Assembly: GCF_026344135.1 (NCBI RefSeq)
Contig: NZ_JAPKNA010000001.1
Span: 930,001 to 994,000, forward strand
Direction: 5' to 3'
From: Alcaligenes parafaecalis
GTDB lineage: Bacteria; Pseudomonadota; Gammaproteobacteria; Burkholderiales; Burkholderiaceae_B
DNA: 64,000 bases
The notes beneath the pieces are model-generated. The model was not told the origin of the DNA. It did no database searches and worked only from the letters and a program-made list of their open reading frames with translations. Positions within the stretch are counted from its first letter, which is position 1. Every line of letters begins with the position of its first letter. Shown piece by piece: positions 49,748 through 58,992 of the stretch. Position numbers and translations under genes: made by a program.

Positions 49748-49957
49748 GGCAGACACCCACAAGATGGACTAAACCCGATCATAAGCCCAAGTTTGATGTG
49801 GGCTTGGAAGGAATCAAAGATGGGTAGTATGGCTATGTACTGGACGGCGCAGAGGGACAATCGTCTGGGAAAGATACCTTTTCGTCCAGGTACGCTTATC
49901 TGAATGAGGACATACGAACAGGTCCATTGCAGACCTGCTTCTTGAACAGTGGACGAT

Positions 49958-50554
49958 TCAGGCTTGTTCCAGGGGTTCGCACTCGCCCTGGCCACGCGTC
50001 ATATTGATAAAAGCCTGCTGAAACTCGGCTTTATGCTCGACTGGCAAATTCAAAATCCAGGCCACGCCTTCACCGTCGAACTGTTCGTCCTGAACCTGAA
50101 CGCCAAAACCATCGAAACGGGATTGAACCAGCGCCAGATCCGCAAAGGAGCAACGGCATCGCAACGCGGCCATGGGAATCAGCCCCAGCTTGTCAGCCAG
50201 ACGCAGGCATTGAGCGGCCACGCCCCCATAGGCACGTACCAGACCACCCGTTCCCAATTTGACGCCGCCAAACCAGCGAATCACCAGCACTGCGACCCGG
50301 TCACAATCCTGCCCTTCTATGGCTTGCAAAATAGGACGCCCGGCCGTCCCGCCGGGCTCACCATCATCATTAAAGCGATATTCAGACCCGATTTTGTAGG
50401 CCCAACAGTTATGCGTGGCATCGGGTACACCCTGGGCTTGAAAAAAAGCCAAGGCTTGGCTGGCACTGTCTACCGGAGCAGCCAGTGCCAGAAAACGGCT
50501 TTTTTTGATGTCCTGCTCGAAGCGGGTGGGCTCACGCAGGGTAAAGACAGCCAC
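49958..50554 (-). CDS. YigZ/IMPACT family protein
   Basis: A 198-residue UPF0029 (IMPACT) protein. The core motif DDGEPGGTAGRPIL with IRWFGGVKLGTGGLVRAY is diagnostic. YigZ-type proteins bind nucleic acid or ribosomes; the yeast and mammalian homologues modulate Gcn2, but the bacterial role is unclear. It begins 8 bp after the stop of the ABC-F gene on the same strand, so the two are cotranscribed; both touch translation, which makes the pairing sensible. Confidence 0.92.
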   Translation of the reverse strand: MAVFTLREPTRFEQDIKKSRFLALAAPVDSASQALAFFQAQGVPDATHNCWAYKIGSEYRFNDDGEPGGTAGRPILQAIEGQDCDRVAVLVIRWFGGVKLGTGGLVRAYGGVAAQCLRLADKLGLIPMAALRCRCSFADLALVQSRFDGFGVQVQDEQFDGEGVAWILNLPVEHKAEFQQAFINMTRGQGECEPLEQA

Positions 50555-50562
50555 CCTTAGCC

Positions 50563-52161
50563 TCAGTCCTGCTCGCGGCTGGCCAGGTAGTCTTCGTAGC
50601 CACCGCGGTAATCGATCAGGCGGCCTTCCGGCATCACTTCGATAATGCGGGTAGCCACACCAGACACGAATTCCCGGTCATGCGACACAAAGATCAAGGT
50701 GCCTTCAAACTTTTCCATGGCCATCTGCAAGGATTCAATCGATTCCATATCCAGGTGGTTGGTCGGTTCGTCCAGCAACATGACGTTGTGACGGCCCAGC
50801 ATCAGACGCGAGAAGGTCATGCGGTTTTTCTCGCCACCAGACAGCACTTTCACGGGTTTGATGATGTCGTCAGCAGAGAACAGCATGCGGCCCAAGACCG
50901 AGCGCAAGGACTGATCGTCGTCGCCAGCCTGACGAAAACGGCTGACCCAGTCGAACACATTGTCTTCCGTGTCGAATTCGTTCGACACGTCCTGAGCCAT
51001 GTAGCCGATATCAGCGTTTTCGGACCAGACGACCGAACCGCTATCCGGAGCCAGATTACCGGCCAGCAAACGCAGCAAGGTGGTTTTACCCACGCCGTTC
51101 GCACCCACAATCGCGATTTTTTCGCCCGCTTCAATCATGGTCGAGAAATTCTTGATGATGGGATGATCGTAGGACTTGCTCAAGCCCTCGATGGTGACAG
51201 CCAAACGGTGCAGGACTTTTTTCTGCTCAAAGCGGATAAACGGGTTCTGACGCGAAGAGGGTTTTACCTCGATGGTGTCTGCTTTCAAGCGACCAATCTG
51301 TTTCAGACGCGAGGTTGCCTGACGGGACTTGGACTTGTTGGCAGCAAAACGACGCACAAAGTCCTGCAGTTCGCCAATACGCTCTTTAGCCTTGGAGTTG
51401 GCCGCCATGACGCGTTCGCGCGACTGCACCGAAGCCAGCATGTAGTCGTCGTAGTTGCCAGGATAGACACGCAGCTCGCCATAATCCAGGTCAGCCATGT
51501 GCGTACACACCTGGTTCAGGAAGTGACGATCGTGACTGATGATGATCATGGTGCTCTGGTAGCTATTGAGCACATCTTCCAGCCAACGAATGGTGTTGAT
51601 GTCCAGGTTGTTGGTGGGCTCGTCCAGCAGCAGAACGTCGGGATTGGAGAACAGGGCCTGCGCCAGCAGCACACGCAGCTTCCAGCCCGGAGCCACTTCG
51701 CTCATGGGCAGTTGGTGCTGTTCGACCGGAATTTCCAGACCCATCAGCAATTCACCGGCGCGACTTTCGGCGGTATAGCCGTCGTACTCGGCAAAACGGG
51801 CCTCCAGCTCGGCGGCCTTCATATAGTCTTCTTCGGTGGCTTCCGGGTTGTCGTAGATGGCATCACGCTCTTGCATGGTGCTCCACATTTCGGTGTGGCC
51901 CATCAATACCACGTCCAGCACACGCAGTTCTTCGTAGGCAAACTGGTCCTGACGCAGCTTGCCCAGACGCACGCCTGGATCCAGCGATACATTACCCCCG
52001 CTTGGCTCCAGGTCGCCGCCAATGATTTTCATGAAGGTAGACTTGCCCGACCCGTTGGCACCAATCAGGCCATAACGGTTGCCTCCGCCCAGTTTGACAC
52101 TGACGTTTTCAAATAAAGGCTTGGCACCAAACTGGATCGTTAAATTAGCGGTGGAGATCAC
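50563..52161 (-). CDS. ABC-F family ATPase, YbiT-like
   Basis: A 532-residue soluble protein with two ABC domains. Walker A motifs GANGSGKST (about 35-43) and GANGVGKTT (about 350) are intact; the first signature is the unusual PGWKLRVLLAQALF typical of YbiT, the second is SGGEKNRMTFSRLML; both Walker B motifs end LLDEPTNNLD/LLDEPTNHLD. The linker (about 240-310) is basic. ABC-F proteins act at the ribosomal E site and relieve stalling. It lies between ldcA and the YigZ gene in one run of minus-strand genes. The large plus-strand frame is a shadow. Confidence 0.95.
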   Translation of the reverse strand: MISTANLTIQFGAKPLFENVSVKLGGGNRYGLIGANGSGKSTFMKIIGGDLEPSGGNVSLDPGVRLGKLRQDQFAYEELRVLDVVLMGHTEMWSTMQERDAIYDNPEATEEDYMKAAELEARFAEYDGYTAESRAGELLMGLEIPVEQHQLPMSEVAPGWKLRVLLAQALFSNPDVLLLDEPTNNLDINTIRWLEDVLNSYQSTMIIISHDRHFLNQVCTHMADLDYGELRVYPGNYDDYMLASVQSRERVMAANSKAKERIGELQDFVRRFAANKSKSRQATSRLKQIGRLKADTIEVKPSSRQNPFIRFEQKKVLHRLAVTIEGLSKSYDHPIIKNFSTMIEAGEKIAIVGANGVGKTTLLRLLAGNLAPDSGSVVWSENADIGYMAQDVSNEFDTEDNVFDWVSRFRQAGDDDQSLRSVLGRMLFSADDIIKPVKVLSGGEKNRMTFSRLMLGRHNVMLLDEPTNHLDMESIESLQMAMEKFEGTLIFVSHDREFVSGVATRIIEVMPEGRLIDYRGGYEDYLASREQD

Positions 52162-52224
52162 GTAAACGTACTTTGAAAAAGGTTGAGTTCAACCCAGTAG
52201 TGTATCAAGCAGGCGGGAAATCCG

Positions 52225-53187
52225 TTAGTGCTCGTGCTCATCCAGGACCAGATAAGCCATGCCATCCTCGGTGGCCAGGCCTACTTCCTTACCCACCGGC
52301 AGGCTGACTTTCACGTCCACATGCCCATAAGGCAGGCCCGTCACCACAGGAACCTTAACGGTTTCACGCAACCAGCGTATGACTGAATCCATATCAAAAC
52401 CGTTGTCGCTGGCACCTGTTTTATAGGCGGTGAAACGCCCCAAAACGACTGCCATTTGGCGATTGAGCACACCTGCATGCCAAAGTTGTGTCAACATGCG
52501 CTCGACCCGGTACGGAGCTTCGCCCACGTCTTCCAGGAACAAGATACCGCCGTCAATATTGGGGAAGTACGGTGTGCCCAGCAAGGAGCAGACCAGGGCC
52601 AGATTGCCACCCCACAGAACCCCGTGACCATCTACCGCGTCCGAGTCCTCAGACTCGAAACTGAACAGCTCCAGCTCGCCGCGCATCAATTCGCCAAACA
52701 GCTCAGTCGTCAGCTCATCCGTTTCATCGCCGCCGAAATCGGCAATTGCAGTAGGGCCGGTGTAGCTGATCGCCCCCGTCTGAGCCAGCAAGGCCAGATT
52801 GAAGGCCGTGAAATCCGACATGCCGACAAAACGTTTGCCGCTATCGGCTACTGCACGCCAGTCGATCTGGCCCAGAATGCGGCTCAAACCATAGCCACCC
52901 CGCGTTGCCATCACGATGGGCTGGGGCTGCTGCACAGCGCGCTGCACAGCGGCCAGACGCTGGGCGTCCGTTCCGGCAAAGCGCTCGTGCACCGCCAGAG
53001 CGTCCAGGTCTATGTCCACCGCAAAGCCCAACTGGTTCAAGCGCTGGCTTGCCAGCTCCAGGCGTTTGGGCTCAAGGATCTGGCCGGAGGGCGAAAACAA
53101 GTAAATGCCCGAACTGTCCTGCTGCCCACAATGGCATTCGCCATGCTCGTGGTGATGATGGTGATGGTCGTGCTCGGGGCTGCTCAT
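52225..53187 (-). CDS. ldcA: LD-carboxypeptidase (S66) with N-terminal His tract
   Basis: A 320-residue S66 serine peptidase that trims the terminal D-Ala from murein tetrapeptides in recycling. The nucleophile Ser124 is in FVGMSDFTAFN; the Glu is in NIDGGILFLEDVGEAPYR cut short; the His is in GLPYGHV. Unlike normal LdcA it begins with about 20 extra residues holding six consecutive His and further His/Cys (HDHHHHHHEHGECHCG), and it ends HEH. These are typical metal-binding residues and suggest zinc or nickel binding, or a metallochaperone-like tail. No ATG closer to the fold has a better ribosome site, so the tail appears genuine. Confidence 0.9.
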   Translation of the reverse strand: MSSPEHDHHHHHHEHGECHCGQQDSSGIYLFSPSGQILEPKRLELASQRLNQLGFAVDIDLDALAVHERFAGTDAQRLAAVQRAVQQPQPIVMATRGGYGLSRILGQIDWRAVADSGKRFVGMSDFTAFNLALLAQTGAISYTGPTAIADFGGDETDELTTELFGELMRGELELFSFESEDSDAVDGHGVLWGGNLALVCSLLGTPYFPNIDGGILFLEDVGEAPYRVERMLTQLWHAGVLNRQMAVVLGRFTAYKTGASDNGFDMDSVIRWLRETVKVPVVTGLPYGHVDVKVSLPVGKEVGLATEDGMAYLVLDEHEH

Positions 53188-53226
53188 GATTAACCTTGAA
53201 AAGAAAGTGCTGCTATTTTAACGAGA

Positions 53227-53787
53227 CTACGAGGCCTCATCCAGCGGGGATTGGACAGATTGAGCTTGCTTTTGCAACTTCTTCTGTTCACGCCGCTCGC
53301 GAAAGAAATCGCGCAAGGCCTGGGCGGCATCCTCGGCCATCAATCCACCCGACACGCGGGTGTGATGATTCAGCGTGGTATGCAAATGCAGAGACTCCAC
53401 GCTGCCACAAACCCCGGTTTTAGGGTCGGCGGCGGCCCAAACCACACGCGCCAAGCGGGCATGAAGCAAGGCACCCAGACACATCATGCAAGGCTCCAGG
53501 GTCACGAACAAACTGGCGCCGGGCAAGCGGTAATTACCGACTTTGCGCGTGGCCGCCCGCAAGGCCACGATCTCGGCATGCTGGGTGGGATCGTGATCAC
53601 AGACCGTGCGGTTCGAGCCCACGGACAGCAGCCTGCCATCCGCATCCAATAGTACGGCCCCTACCGGCACTTCCCCTATGCTTGCCGCCAGTTGAGCCTG
53701 CTCCATGGCTAAAACCATAGCCTGAGCATCACTCAAAACGTCACTCTCTGTTTGCGGTGGTAAGCTAGTTGGCATCGTCAAATCCAT
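53227..53787 (-). CDS. tadA: tRNA-specific adenosine deaminase
   Basis: A protein of about 186 residues of the cytidine/deoxycytidylate deaminase fold. HAEIVAL supplies the zinc His and the proton-shuttle Glu, and TLEPCMMCLGAL supplies the two zinc Cys. It converts A34 to inosine in tRNA-Arg(ACG), an essential step. The start is not certain: 53787 and 53775 are possible and neither has a clear ribosome site; the frame to 53889 overlaps the divergent ABC gene. It lies 39 bp downstream of the ldcA start, on the same strand. Confidence 0.93.
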   Translation of the reverse strand: MDLTMPTSLPPQTESDVLSDAQAMVLAMEQAQLAASIGEVPVGAVLLDADGRLLSVGSNRTVCDHDPTQHAEIVALRAATRKVGNYRLPGASLFVTLEPCMMCLGALLHARLARVVWAAADPKTGVCGSVESLHLHTTLNHHTRVSGGLMAEDAAQALRDFFRERREQKKLQKQAQSVQSPLDEAS

Positions 53788-53836
53788 TGCGTTATTCAAA
53801 CCCTGTCGGCACAGCAAAAGGGTCATTTTACTGTCT

Positions 53837-54781
53837 ATGCAGAACACTCCTGATTCCCACGCTATTTTGCGTGTTCGAGACCTGAGCAAGCAATACGCAA
53901 ATGGTCATCATGCCCTGCACTCTTTGGACCTGGATATTCGGCGAGGCGAGATTTTTGCCTTGCTCGGCTCCAATGGTGCAGGCAAAACCACACTGATCAG
54001 CATTATCTGCGGGCTGGTCAATCGCAGCAGCGGCACGGTGCTGGTGGACGGCGCCGACAACGTCGCCGACTACAAGCGCGCCCGCCAGAAAATTGGCCTG
54101 GTTCCGCAGGAGCTCAGCGCAGATTCGTTTGAAACGGTCTGGAATACCGTCAACTTCAGCCGCGGCCTGTTTGGCAAAGCCCCAAACCCGGCGCTGATCG
54201 AGCAAATCCTGAAAGACCTGTCACTTTGGGATAAAAAAGACAGCCCCTTGATTACGCTCTCGGGCGGCATGAAACGCCGCGTGCTGATTGCCAAGGCGCT
54301 CTCGCACGAGCCGGAAATCCTGTTTCTGGACGAGCCTACCGCTGGCGTAGACGTCGCCTTGCGGCAAGGCATGTGGGCCTTGGTCAAAAGGCTGCGCAGC
54401 CAGGGCGTCACAATTATTTTGACCACGCACTATATAGAAGAAGCGCAGGAAATGGCCGACCGCATTGGCTTTATCAATAAAGGTTCGCTGCAATTGGTGG
54501 AAACCAAAGACAATCTGATGCGTCGCCTGGGCGGCAAGACCTTGAATCTGAGTCTGGCTGAACCCTTGGGCACCCTGCCCGCCTCGCTGAACGAGCTGGG
54601 GCTGCAAACCACAGCTGACGGGATGAGCCTGCTCTATCCCCTGACCCAGCGTGAACAGGAACATGATTTAAGCGCTTTGCTGGCCGCAATCGGTCAGGCA
54701 GGTTTGACGATTACCGACATCCATACCCGCGAGCGCAGTCTGGAAGATATTTATGTTGAATTTGTAGGGGCACAGTCATGA
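53837..54781 (+). CDS. ABC-2 type transporter, ATP-binding protein
   Basis: A 314-residue ATPase. Walker A GSNGAGKTT (about 43-51), the signature LSGGMKRRV, Walker B LFLDEPTAGVD and the switch His in LTTHYIEEAQEMADR are intact, with a C-terminal DUF4162-like extension of about 80 residues seen in drug/polysaccharide exporters (NatA/CcmA type). It pairs with the permease gene that overlaps its end by four bases (ATGA). Its own start is divergent from tadA by about 50 bp. Substrate unknown. Confidence 0.93.
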   Translation: MQNTPDSHAILRVRDLSKQYANGHHALHSLDLDIRRGEIFALLGSNGAGKTTLISIICGLVNRSSGTVLVDGADNVADYKRARQKIGLVPQELSADSFETVWNTVNFSRGLFGKAPNPALIEQILKDLSLWDKKDSPLITLSGGMKRRVLIAKALSHEPEILFLDEPTAGVDVALRQGMWALVKRLRSQGVTIILTTHYIEEAQEMADRIGFINKGSLQLVETKDNLMRRLGGKTLNLSLAEPLGTLPASLNELGLQTTADGMSLLYPLTQREQEHDLSALLAAIGQAGLTITDIHTRERSLEDIYVEFVGAQS

Positions 54782-55539
54782 ACTGGTACGCCATCCTGGC
54801 CATTTACCGCTACGAAATGTCGCGCACGCGTCGCACCCTGCTGCAAAGCATTGTCGCCCCCGTGATTTCCACGGCCTTGTACTTTGTGGTGTTCGGGGCG
54901 GCCATAGGCCATCGCATCAATGAAATCGGGGGGGTGCCCTACGGTGCCTTCATCGTACCTGGGCTGACCATGTTGTCGGTGCTGACCCATAGCGTCTCCA
55001 ATGCGGCCTTCGGGATTTACTTTCCGCGCTTTACCCGCAATATCTACGAGATTCTATCTGCCCCTATTTCGCACTTTGAGGTGACTTTGGCCTTTGTCGG
55101 GGCCGCGGCTACGAAATCCCTGTTTTTAGCAGCCATCATTCTGGTGACAGCACGGCTGTTTGTGCCCTACGAAATTGCGCACCCCATCTGGATGCTGTGT
55201 TTTCTGGCACTGACTGCGCTGACCTTCAGCCTCTTGGGCTTCATTATCGGTATCTGGGCCGATAACTTTGAAAAGCTGCAATTCGTGCCCATGCTGATTC
55301 TGACGCCACTGACCTTTTTGGGTGGCACTTTCTATTCCATCGATATGCTGCCCGAGTTCTGGCAAAAACTGACCTTGCTGAACCCGGTGCTGTATCTGAT
55401 CAGCGGGTTTCGCTGGAGCTTTTTTGATCTTGGCGATGTGAATGTGTGGCTAAGCCTGGGCATGACTCTGCTATTTTTAAGCGTGTTTCTTGCCGTGGCG
55501 GGTTGGATCTTCAAAACGGGTTATAGATTGCGCCCGTAA
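54778..55539 (+). CDS. ABC-2 type transporter, permease protein
   Basis: A 253-residue membrane protein with six predicted helices of the ABC-2 family. The sequence GGVPYGAFIVPGLTMLSVL and TPLTFLGGTFYSIDMLP, with the FRWSFFD segment near the end, match NodJ/DrrB-type permeases (ABC2_membrane). The ATG overlaps the ATPase stop (ATGA), so the two subunits are made together and form one exporter, probably as a dimer of each. It ends at a strong terminator. Confidence 0.92.
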   Translation: MNWYAILAIYRYEMSRTRRTLLQSIVAPVISTALYFVVFGAAIGHRINEIGGVPYGAFIVPGLTMLSVLTHSVSNAAFGIYFPRFTRNIYEILSAPISHFEVTLAFVGAAATKSLFLAAIILVTARLFVPYEIAHPIWMLCFLALTALTFSLLGFIIGIWADNFEKLQFVPMLILTPLTFLGGTFYSIDMLPEFWQKLTLLNPVLYLISGFRWSFFDLGDVNVWLSLGMTLLFLSVFLAVAGWIFKTGYRLRP

Positions 55540-55541
55540 GT

Positions 55542-55570
55542 AAAAAAGCCGGGATATTCCCGGCTTTTTT
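55542..55570. terminator. Terminator after the ABC-2 exporter
   Basis: The stem aaaaaagccggga/tcccggctttttt with a 3-nt loop lies just after the permease stop; the A- and T-runs let it work for the convergent GNAT gene too. Confidence 0.92.
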
Positions 55571-55626
55571 TGGTGACTCGAACTGCAGACGAAAGAGCTG
55601 AAGCTTGGCTGTCCGGTAAGGGCAAC

Positions 55627-56145
55627 TCAATCAGGACGCACCGCGCAATCCATGAAACTGGCTTGCTCACCATACTGACGCAGCTTGGCTTCCAGCACGG
55701 GTGCAGGTACGCCTTCAATCGGCTTGTAACCCAAGCGCTGCCAATAACCCACTGCCGGGCCTAAAGACACCAGACTGCAACGGCGCAAACCGCGCTGCCA
55801 GGCATAGCGGCGACCAGCTTGCAACAAGGCTCCGGCCACACCACGCCCTTGCGCACGGCGCATGACCGCGCAGTCATGAATAAACCATTGGTCCGCAGGC
55901 GAAGGCAGGCTGTTCAGGGCATCGCCCAAAGACGGCGGCAAGAGCCCCGCCCAAGGATAGGACACCAAATAACCTTGCAATTGATTGTCGGCATCACGTG
56001 CCACCCAGCAGCTATCAGGCGCCAGATCCAGGCGGTTCTGATAAAAGCTGCGGTCCTCCAGAATATCTGCGTCGTACACATCGGCCTGGACTTCCAGTAC
56101 CTGGCCCAGATCGTGCAAACGCATTAATTCAATTCGTAAATTCAT
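55627..56145 (-). CDS. GNAT-family N-acetyltransferase
   Basis: A 172-residue GNAT protein. The acetyl-CoA site motif A is seen as RRAQGRGVAGALLQAGRRYA (Q/R-x-x-G-x-G/A), followed by LVSLGPAVGYWQRLGYKP, the typical motif B region. It transfers acetyl to an amine; substrate unknown. It ends by CAVRPD. It lies 48 bp after the YajQ-family gene on the same strand and is closed by the shared terminator with the ABC-2 exporter. Confidence 0.88.
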   Translation of the reverse strand: MNLRIELMRLHDLGQVLEVQADVYDADILEDRSFYQNRLDLAPDSCWVARDADNQLQGYLVSYPWAGLLPPSLGDALNSLPSPADQWFIHDCAVMRRAQGRGVAGALLQAGRRYAWQRGLRRCSLVSLGPAVGYWQRLGYKPIEGVPAPVLEAKLRQYGEQASFMDCAVRPD

Positions 56146-56193
56146 AGCAGATACACGGCAGCGTCACGCCGCCACCGTGCCGTTTCACTCGGT

Positions 56194-56679
56194 TTAGTCG
56201 CGGAAGTTGTCGTACTGCAAAGGCAGTTCCACTTCGGTCTGTTTCAACAGAGCGATGGCAGCCTGCAAGTCATCCCGTTTCTTGCCAGTTACGCGCAGTT
56301 TTTCGCCTTGAATCTGCGTATCCACTTTCAGCTTGGCGTTCTTGATGGCGGCAATCAGTTTCTTGGACGTAGGCTGGTCCAGACCCTGACGCACTTTCAC
56401 CTTTTGACGCGCACCGGCCACATTTTCCAACACCTTCTCGGTGTCCAGGCAGCGCACATCAATACCGCGAGCCGCAATACGGCCACGCAGAATCTGCATC
56501 ATCTGCTCCAACTGGAACACGCTGGGAGCCGATTGCAAAATGGTGTTTTCATCCTCAAGTTCAAATTTGGCATCCGTACCTTTGAAGTCAAAACGGGTAG
56601 CCAGCTCGCGGCTGGCTTGTTCGACTGCATTACGCAGTTCGTGAGTGTTGACCTCGGATACAACGTCAAAAGATGGCAT
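56194..56679 (-). CDS. YajQ-family nucleotide-binding protein
   Basis: A 161-residue YajQ protein, the exact family size. MPSFDVVSEVNTHELRNAVEQ at the start and FDFKG with DDLQAAIALLKQ near the end are diagnostic. Family members bind cyclic di-GMP in Xanthomonas and Pseudomonas, and nucleotides or tRNA elsewhere. The target here is unknown. It is followed on the same strand by the GNAT gene. Confidence 0.93.
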   Translation of the reverse strand: MPSFDVVSEVNTHELRNAVEQASRELATRFDFKGTDAKFELEDENTILQSAPSVFQLEQMMQILRGRIAARGIDVRCLDTEKVLENVAGARQKVKVRQGLDQPTSKKLIAAIKNAKLKVDTQIQGEKLRVTGKKRDDLQAAIALLKQTEVELPLQYDNFRD

Positions 56680-56753
56680 TCCTAACCGTCCTGTACCTTA
56701 AGTGCAGACAGGCCGCCTAAAGCGACCTGTGTGCTTTTTAGAAAACGCTACGT

Positions 56754-58406
56754 TCAGTCCGAAGCGGCTTGCTTGGCCTGCTGACGCAGTGCGAATTTCT
56801 GTATTTTACCTGTTGCCGTTTTCGGCAACTCCATAAAACTGAAATGTCGCGGTATTTTAAAGCCAGCCAGGTACTGTCGGCAATGTGCCCGCAGTTCCTC
56901 GACCGTGACTTCCGCACCGGGACGCAGTTCCACATAAACATGGGGAGCCTCGCCCCAACGCTCGTCAGGCTGAGCCACCACAGCGGCAGCTTGCACGGCC
57001 GGATGGCGATACATGACGTCCTCAATCTCGATAGAGGAGATGTTCTCGCCCCCGGAAATAATGATGTCCTTGCTGCGATCCTTGATGCGCACATAACCGT
57101 CTGGCTCGCACACGGCCAGATCACCTGTGTGGAACCAGCCGCCACCCAGAGATTCTTCTGTAGCCTTGGCGTTCTTCAGGTAGCCCTTCATGGTGATGTT
57201 GCCACGGAACATGATCTCGCCCATGGTCTCACCGTCTGCTGGAACAGGTTCCATCGTGTGCGGGTCCAGAACCTGTACGCCCCCTTGCAGGTGGTAGCGC
57301 ACCCCTTGGCGCGCATTGCGCTTGGCACGCTCCTGAATATCCAGCTCGCCCCACGGGGCATGCTGCGCACAGACCGAAGCGGGGCCATAGGTTTCTGTCA
57401 GGCCGTAAACGTGGGTCAGTGCAAAGCCCATGCGCTCCATGCCTTCGATCATCGTAGCCGGTGGTGCAGCGCCTGCCACCATGGCCGATACGCCCTTGGG
57501 CAGACGGGACTTCAAGGCTTCGTCAGAATTGACCAGCAGGGAATGCACGATAGGCGCGCCACAGTAGTGGGTGACGCCGTAATCGACCATATTGTCCACC
57601 ATGGCCTGCGCTTCCACCTTGCGCAAACAGACGTTTACGCCCGCACGAGCGGCGACCACCCACGGGAACGTCCAGCCATTGCAATGAAACATGGGCAGGG
57701 TCCACAGATAGACCGCATGCTTGGGCATGTCCCATTCCAGGACGTTGGACAAGGCACCCAGATACGCGCCACGGTGGTGATAGACCACACCTTTGGGTTT
57801 GCCGGTTGTGCCGCTGGTGTAGTTCAGGGCAATGGCATCCCATTCATTGGCAGGCAATTGCCAGTCGTAATCGGGGTCACCACCATCTACAAATTCTTCA
57901 TACGTCTGCGAACCAACGCGCTCCGAGCCCGTGTCGAAGTAGGTATCGACCACGTCGATCACCAGAATAGGTTCTTTACTTTCGCGCAGGCTCAGCGCCT
58001 CTTTCATGACGGCGGCAAACTCGCTATCCACCAGCACGGCACGGGCTTCGCCGTGATCGAGCATATAGGCAATGGTGCTGGCATCCAGACGGGTATTCAA
58101 GGTGTTCAGCACGGCACCGCACATGGGCACGCCAAAGTGCGCCTGCACCATGGGAGGGGTATTGGGCAGCATCACGGCCACGGTATCGCCTTTGCCCACG
58201 CCTGCCTTGGACAGCGCACTGCCCAATTGGCGGGTACGGGCATAAAGCTGCGACCAGCTCATCTTGATGCCGTCTTGGGCGGGCCCGTAAACCAGAGCCG
58301 GGTAGTCAGGGTAGACAAAAGCACTGCGCTCGATGAAATCCAGCGGGGACAAAACACGATAATTGGCGTCTGTCTGGGGCAAATCCTGATCGTAAATACT
58401 CACCAC
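56754..58406 (-). CDS. AMP-dependent acyl-CoA synthetase
   Basis: A 550-residue ANL-superfamily ligase. The P-loop motif YTSGTTGKPKGVVY (about 198-211), the YGLTETYGP motif (about 335), GWFHTGDLAVCEPDGYVRIKDRSKD (about 425, cut in text) and the catalytic Lys in PKTATGKIQKFALR near the C-terminus are intact. It activates a carboxylate as acyl-AMP and then as the CoA thioester; it resembles the medium-chain/methylmercaptopropionate-CoA ligase (DmdB) group. Substrate not defined. The overlapping plus-strand frame of 562 residues is a shadow. Confidence 0.92.
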   Translation of the reverse strand: MVSIYDQDLPQTDANYRVLSPLDFIERSAFVYPDYPALVYGPAQDGIKMSWSQLYARTRQLGSALSKAGVGKGDTVAVMLPNTPPMVQAHFGVPMCGAVLNTLNTRLDASTIAYMLDHGEARAVLVDSEFAAVMKEALSLRESKEPILVIDVVDTYFDTGSERVGSQTYEEFVDGGDPDYDWQLPANEWDAIALNYTSGTTGKPKGVVYHHRGAYLGALSNVLEWDMPKHAVYLWTLPMFHCNGWTFPWVVAARAGVNVCLRKVEAQAMVDNMVDYGVTHYCGAPIVHSLLVNSDEALKSRLPKGVSAMVAGAAPPATMIEGMERMGFALTHVYGLTETYGPASVCAQHAPWGELDIQERAKRNARQGVRYHLQGGVQVLDPHTMEPVPADGETMGEIMFRGNITMKGYLKNAKATEESLGGGWFHTGDLAVCEPDGYVRIKDRSKDIIISGGENISSIEIEDVMYRHPAVQAAAVVAQPDERWGEAPHVYVELRPGAEVTVEELRAHCRQYLAGFKIPRHFSFMELPKTATGKIQKFALRQQAKQAASD

Positions 58407-58605
58407 AAAGTCTCCAAAAAAGGGCGGGCTAACCGAAATTCACGGCGGTCCGTCTGATAATTGCGCTCTTACATTAGCTGGCTACCGAGCTTTGGGCAAG
58501 GTCGCCTTTTCAGCTACAGAGGCGCATAATGACACGCTATCTAAGGTATATATCGCGACCGGCTGACTGCTCGCTGACAGTTTGCCCCCTACCTGAAGGC
58601 CCTCC

Positions 58606-58992
58606 ATGCCCGTAGCCATGCTGTATATCGCCGCCGGTGGCGCCCTGGGCGCACTGGCGCGTTGGTTTTTAAGTCAGGCCTTGAATGCCCTGTTCCCTAC
58701 CCTGCCCCCTGGTACTTTGCTGGCTAACTTGATTGGCGGCTATTTAATGGGTATCGCCATGGCCTATTTCAGCGGTCTGGGCCTGGGTCACGAAGGCTGG
58801 CGCATGTTTGTGATGACGGGCTTTCTGGGCGGCCTGACCACCTTTTCTACCTTCTCCGCCGAAATCATGACCTTGATGATGCAGCAGCGTTATCTCTGGG
58901 CCATGGGCGGTATTGCTATCCACGTTGTCGGCTCTCTGCTGATGCTGGGTCTGGGTATGGCGACGTGGAGTCTTTTGCGGGGACAAGCATGA
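58606..58992 (+). CDS. crcB: Fluoride exporter CrcB
   Basis: A 128-residue Fluc/CrcB channel with four helices. GGALGALARWFLSQ, GTLLANLIGGYLMG (with the channel Asn) and GFLGGLTTFSTFSAE (with the phenylalanine-box and the polar track) are the family motifs. It exports fluoride as an antiparallel dimer. No crcB fluoride riboswitch pattern could be recognised upstream. Its TGA overlaps the ATG of the downstream glutamine amidotransferase gene (ATGA). Confidence 0.95.
   Translation: MPVAMLYIAAGGALGALARWFLSQALNALFPTLPPGTLLANLIGGYLMGIAMAYFSGLGLGHEGWRMFVMTGFLGGLTTFSTFSAEIMTLMMQQRYLWAMGGIAIHVVGSLLMLGLGMATWSLLRGQA

Noticed and set aside
53837..55539. ABC-2 exporter as a new defence or toxin system
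   Set aside because: Both subunits match ordinary NatA/DrrAB-type exporters and no accessory gene lies near.
56769..58457. 562-codon plus-strand open frame
   Set aside because: Antisense to the acyl-CoA synthetase with all ANL motifs; typical shadow composition.
58440..58605. Fluoride riboswitch upstream of crcB
   Set aside because: The conserved crcB-motif core and pseudoknot pattern could not be found in this leader.
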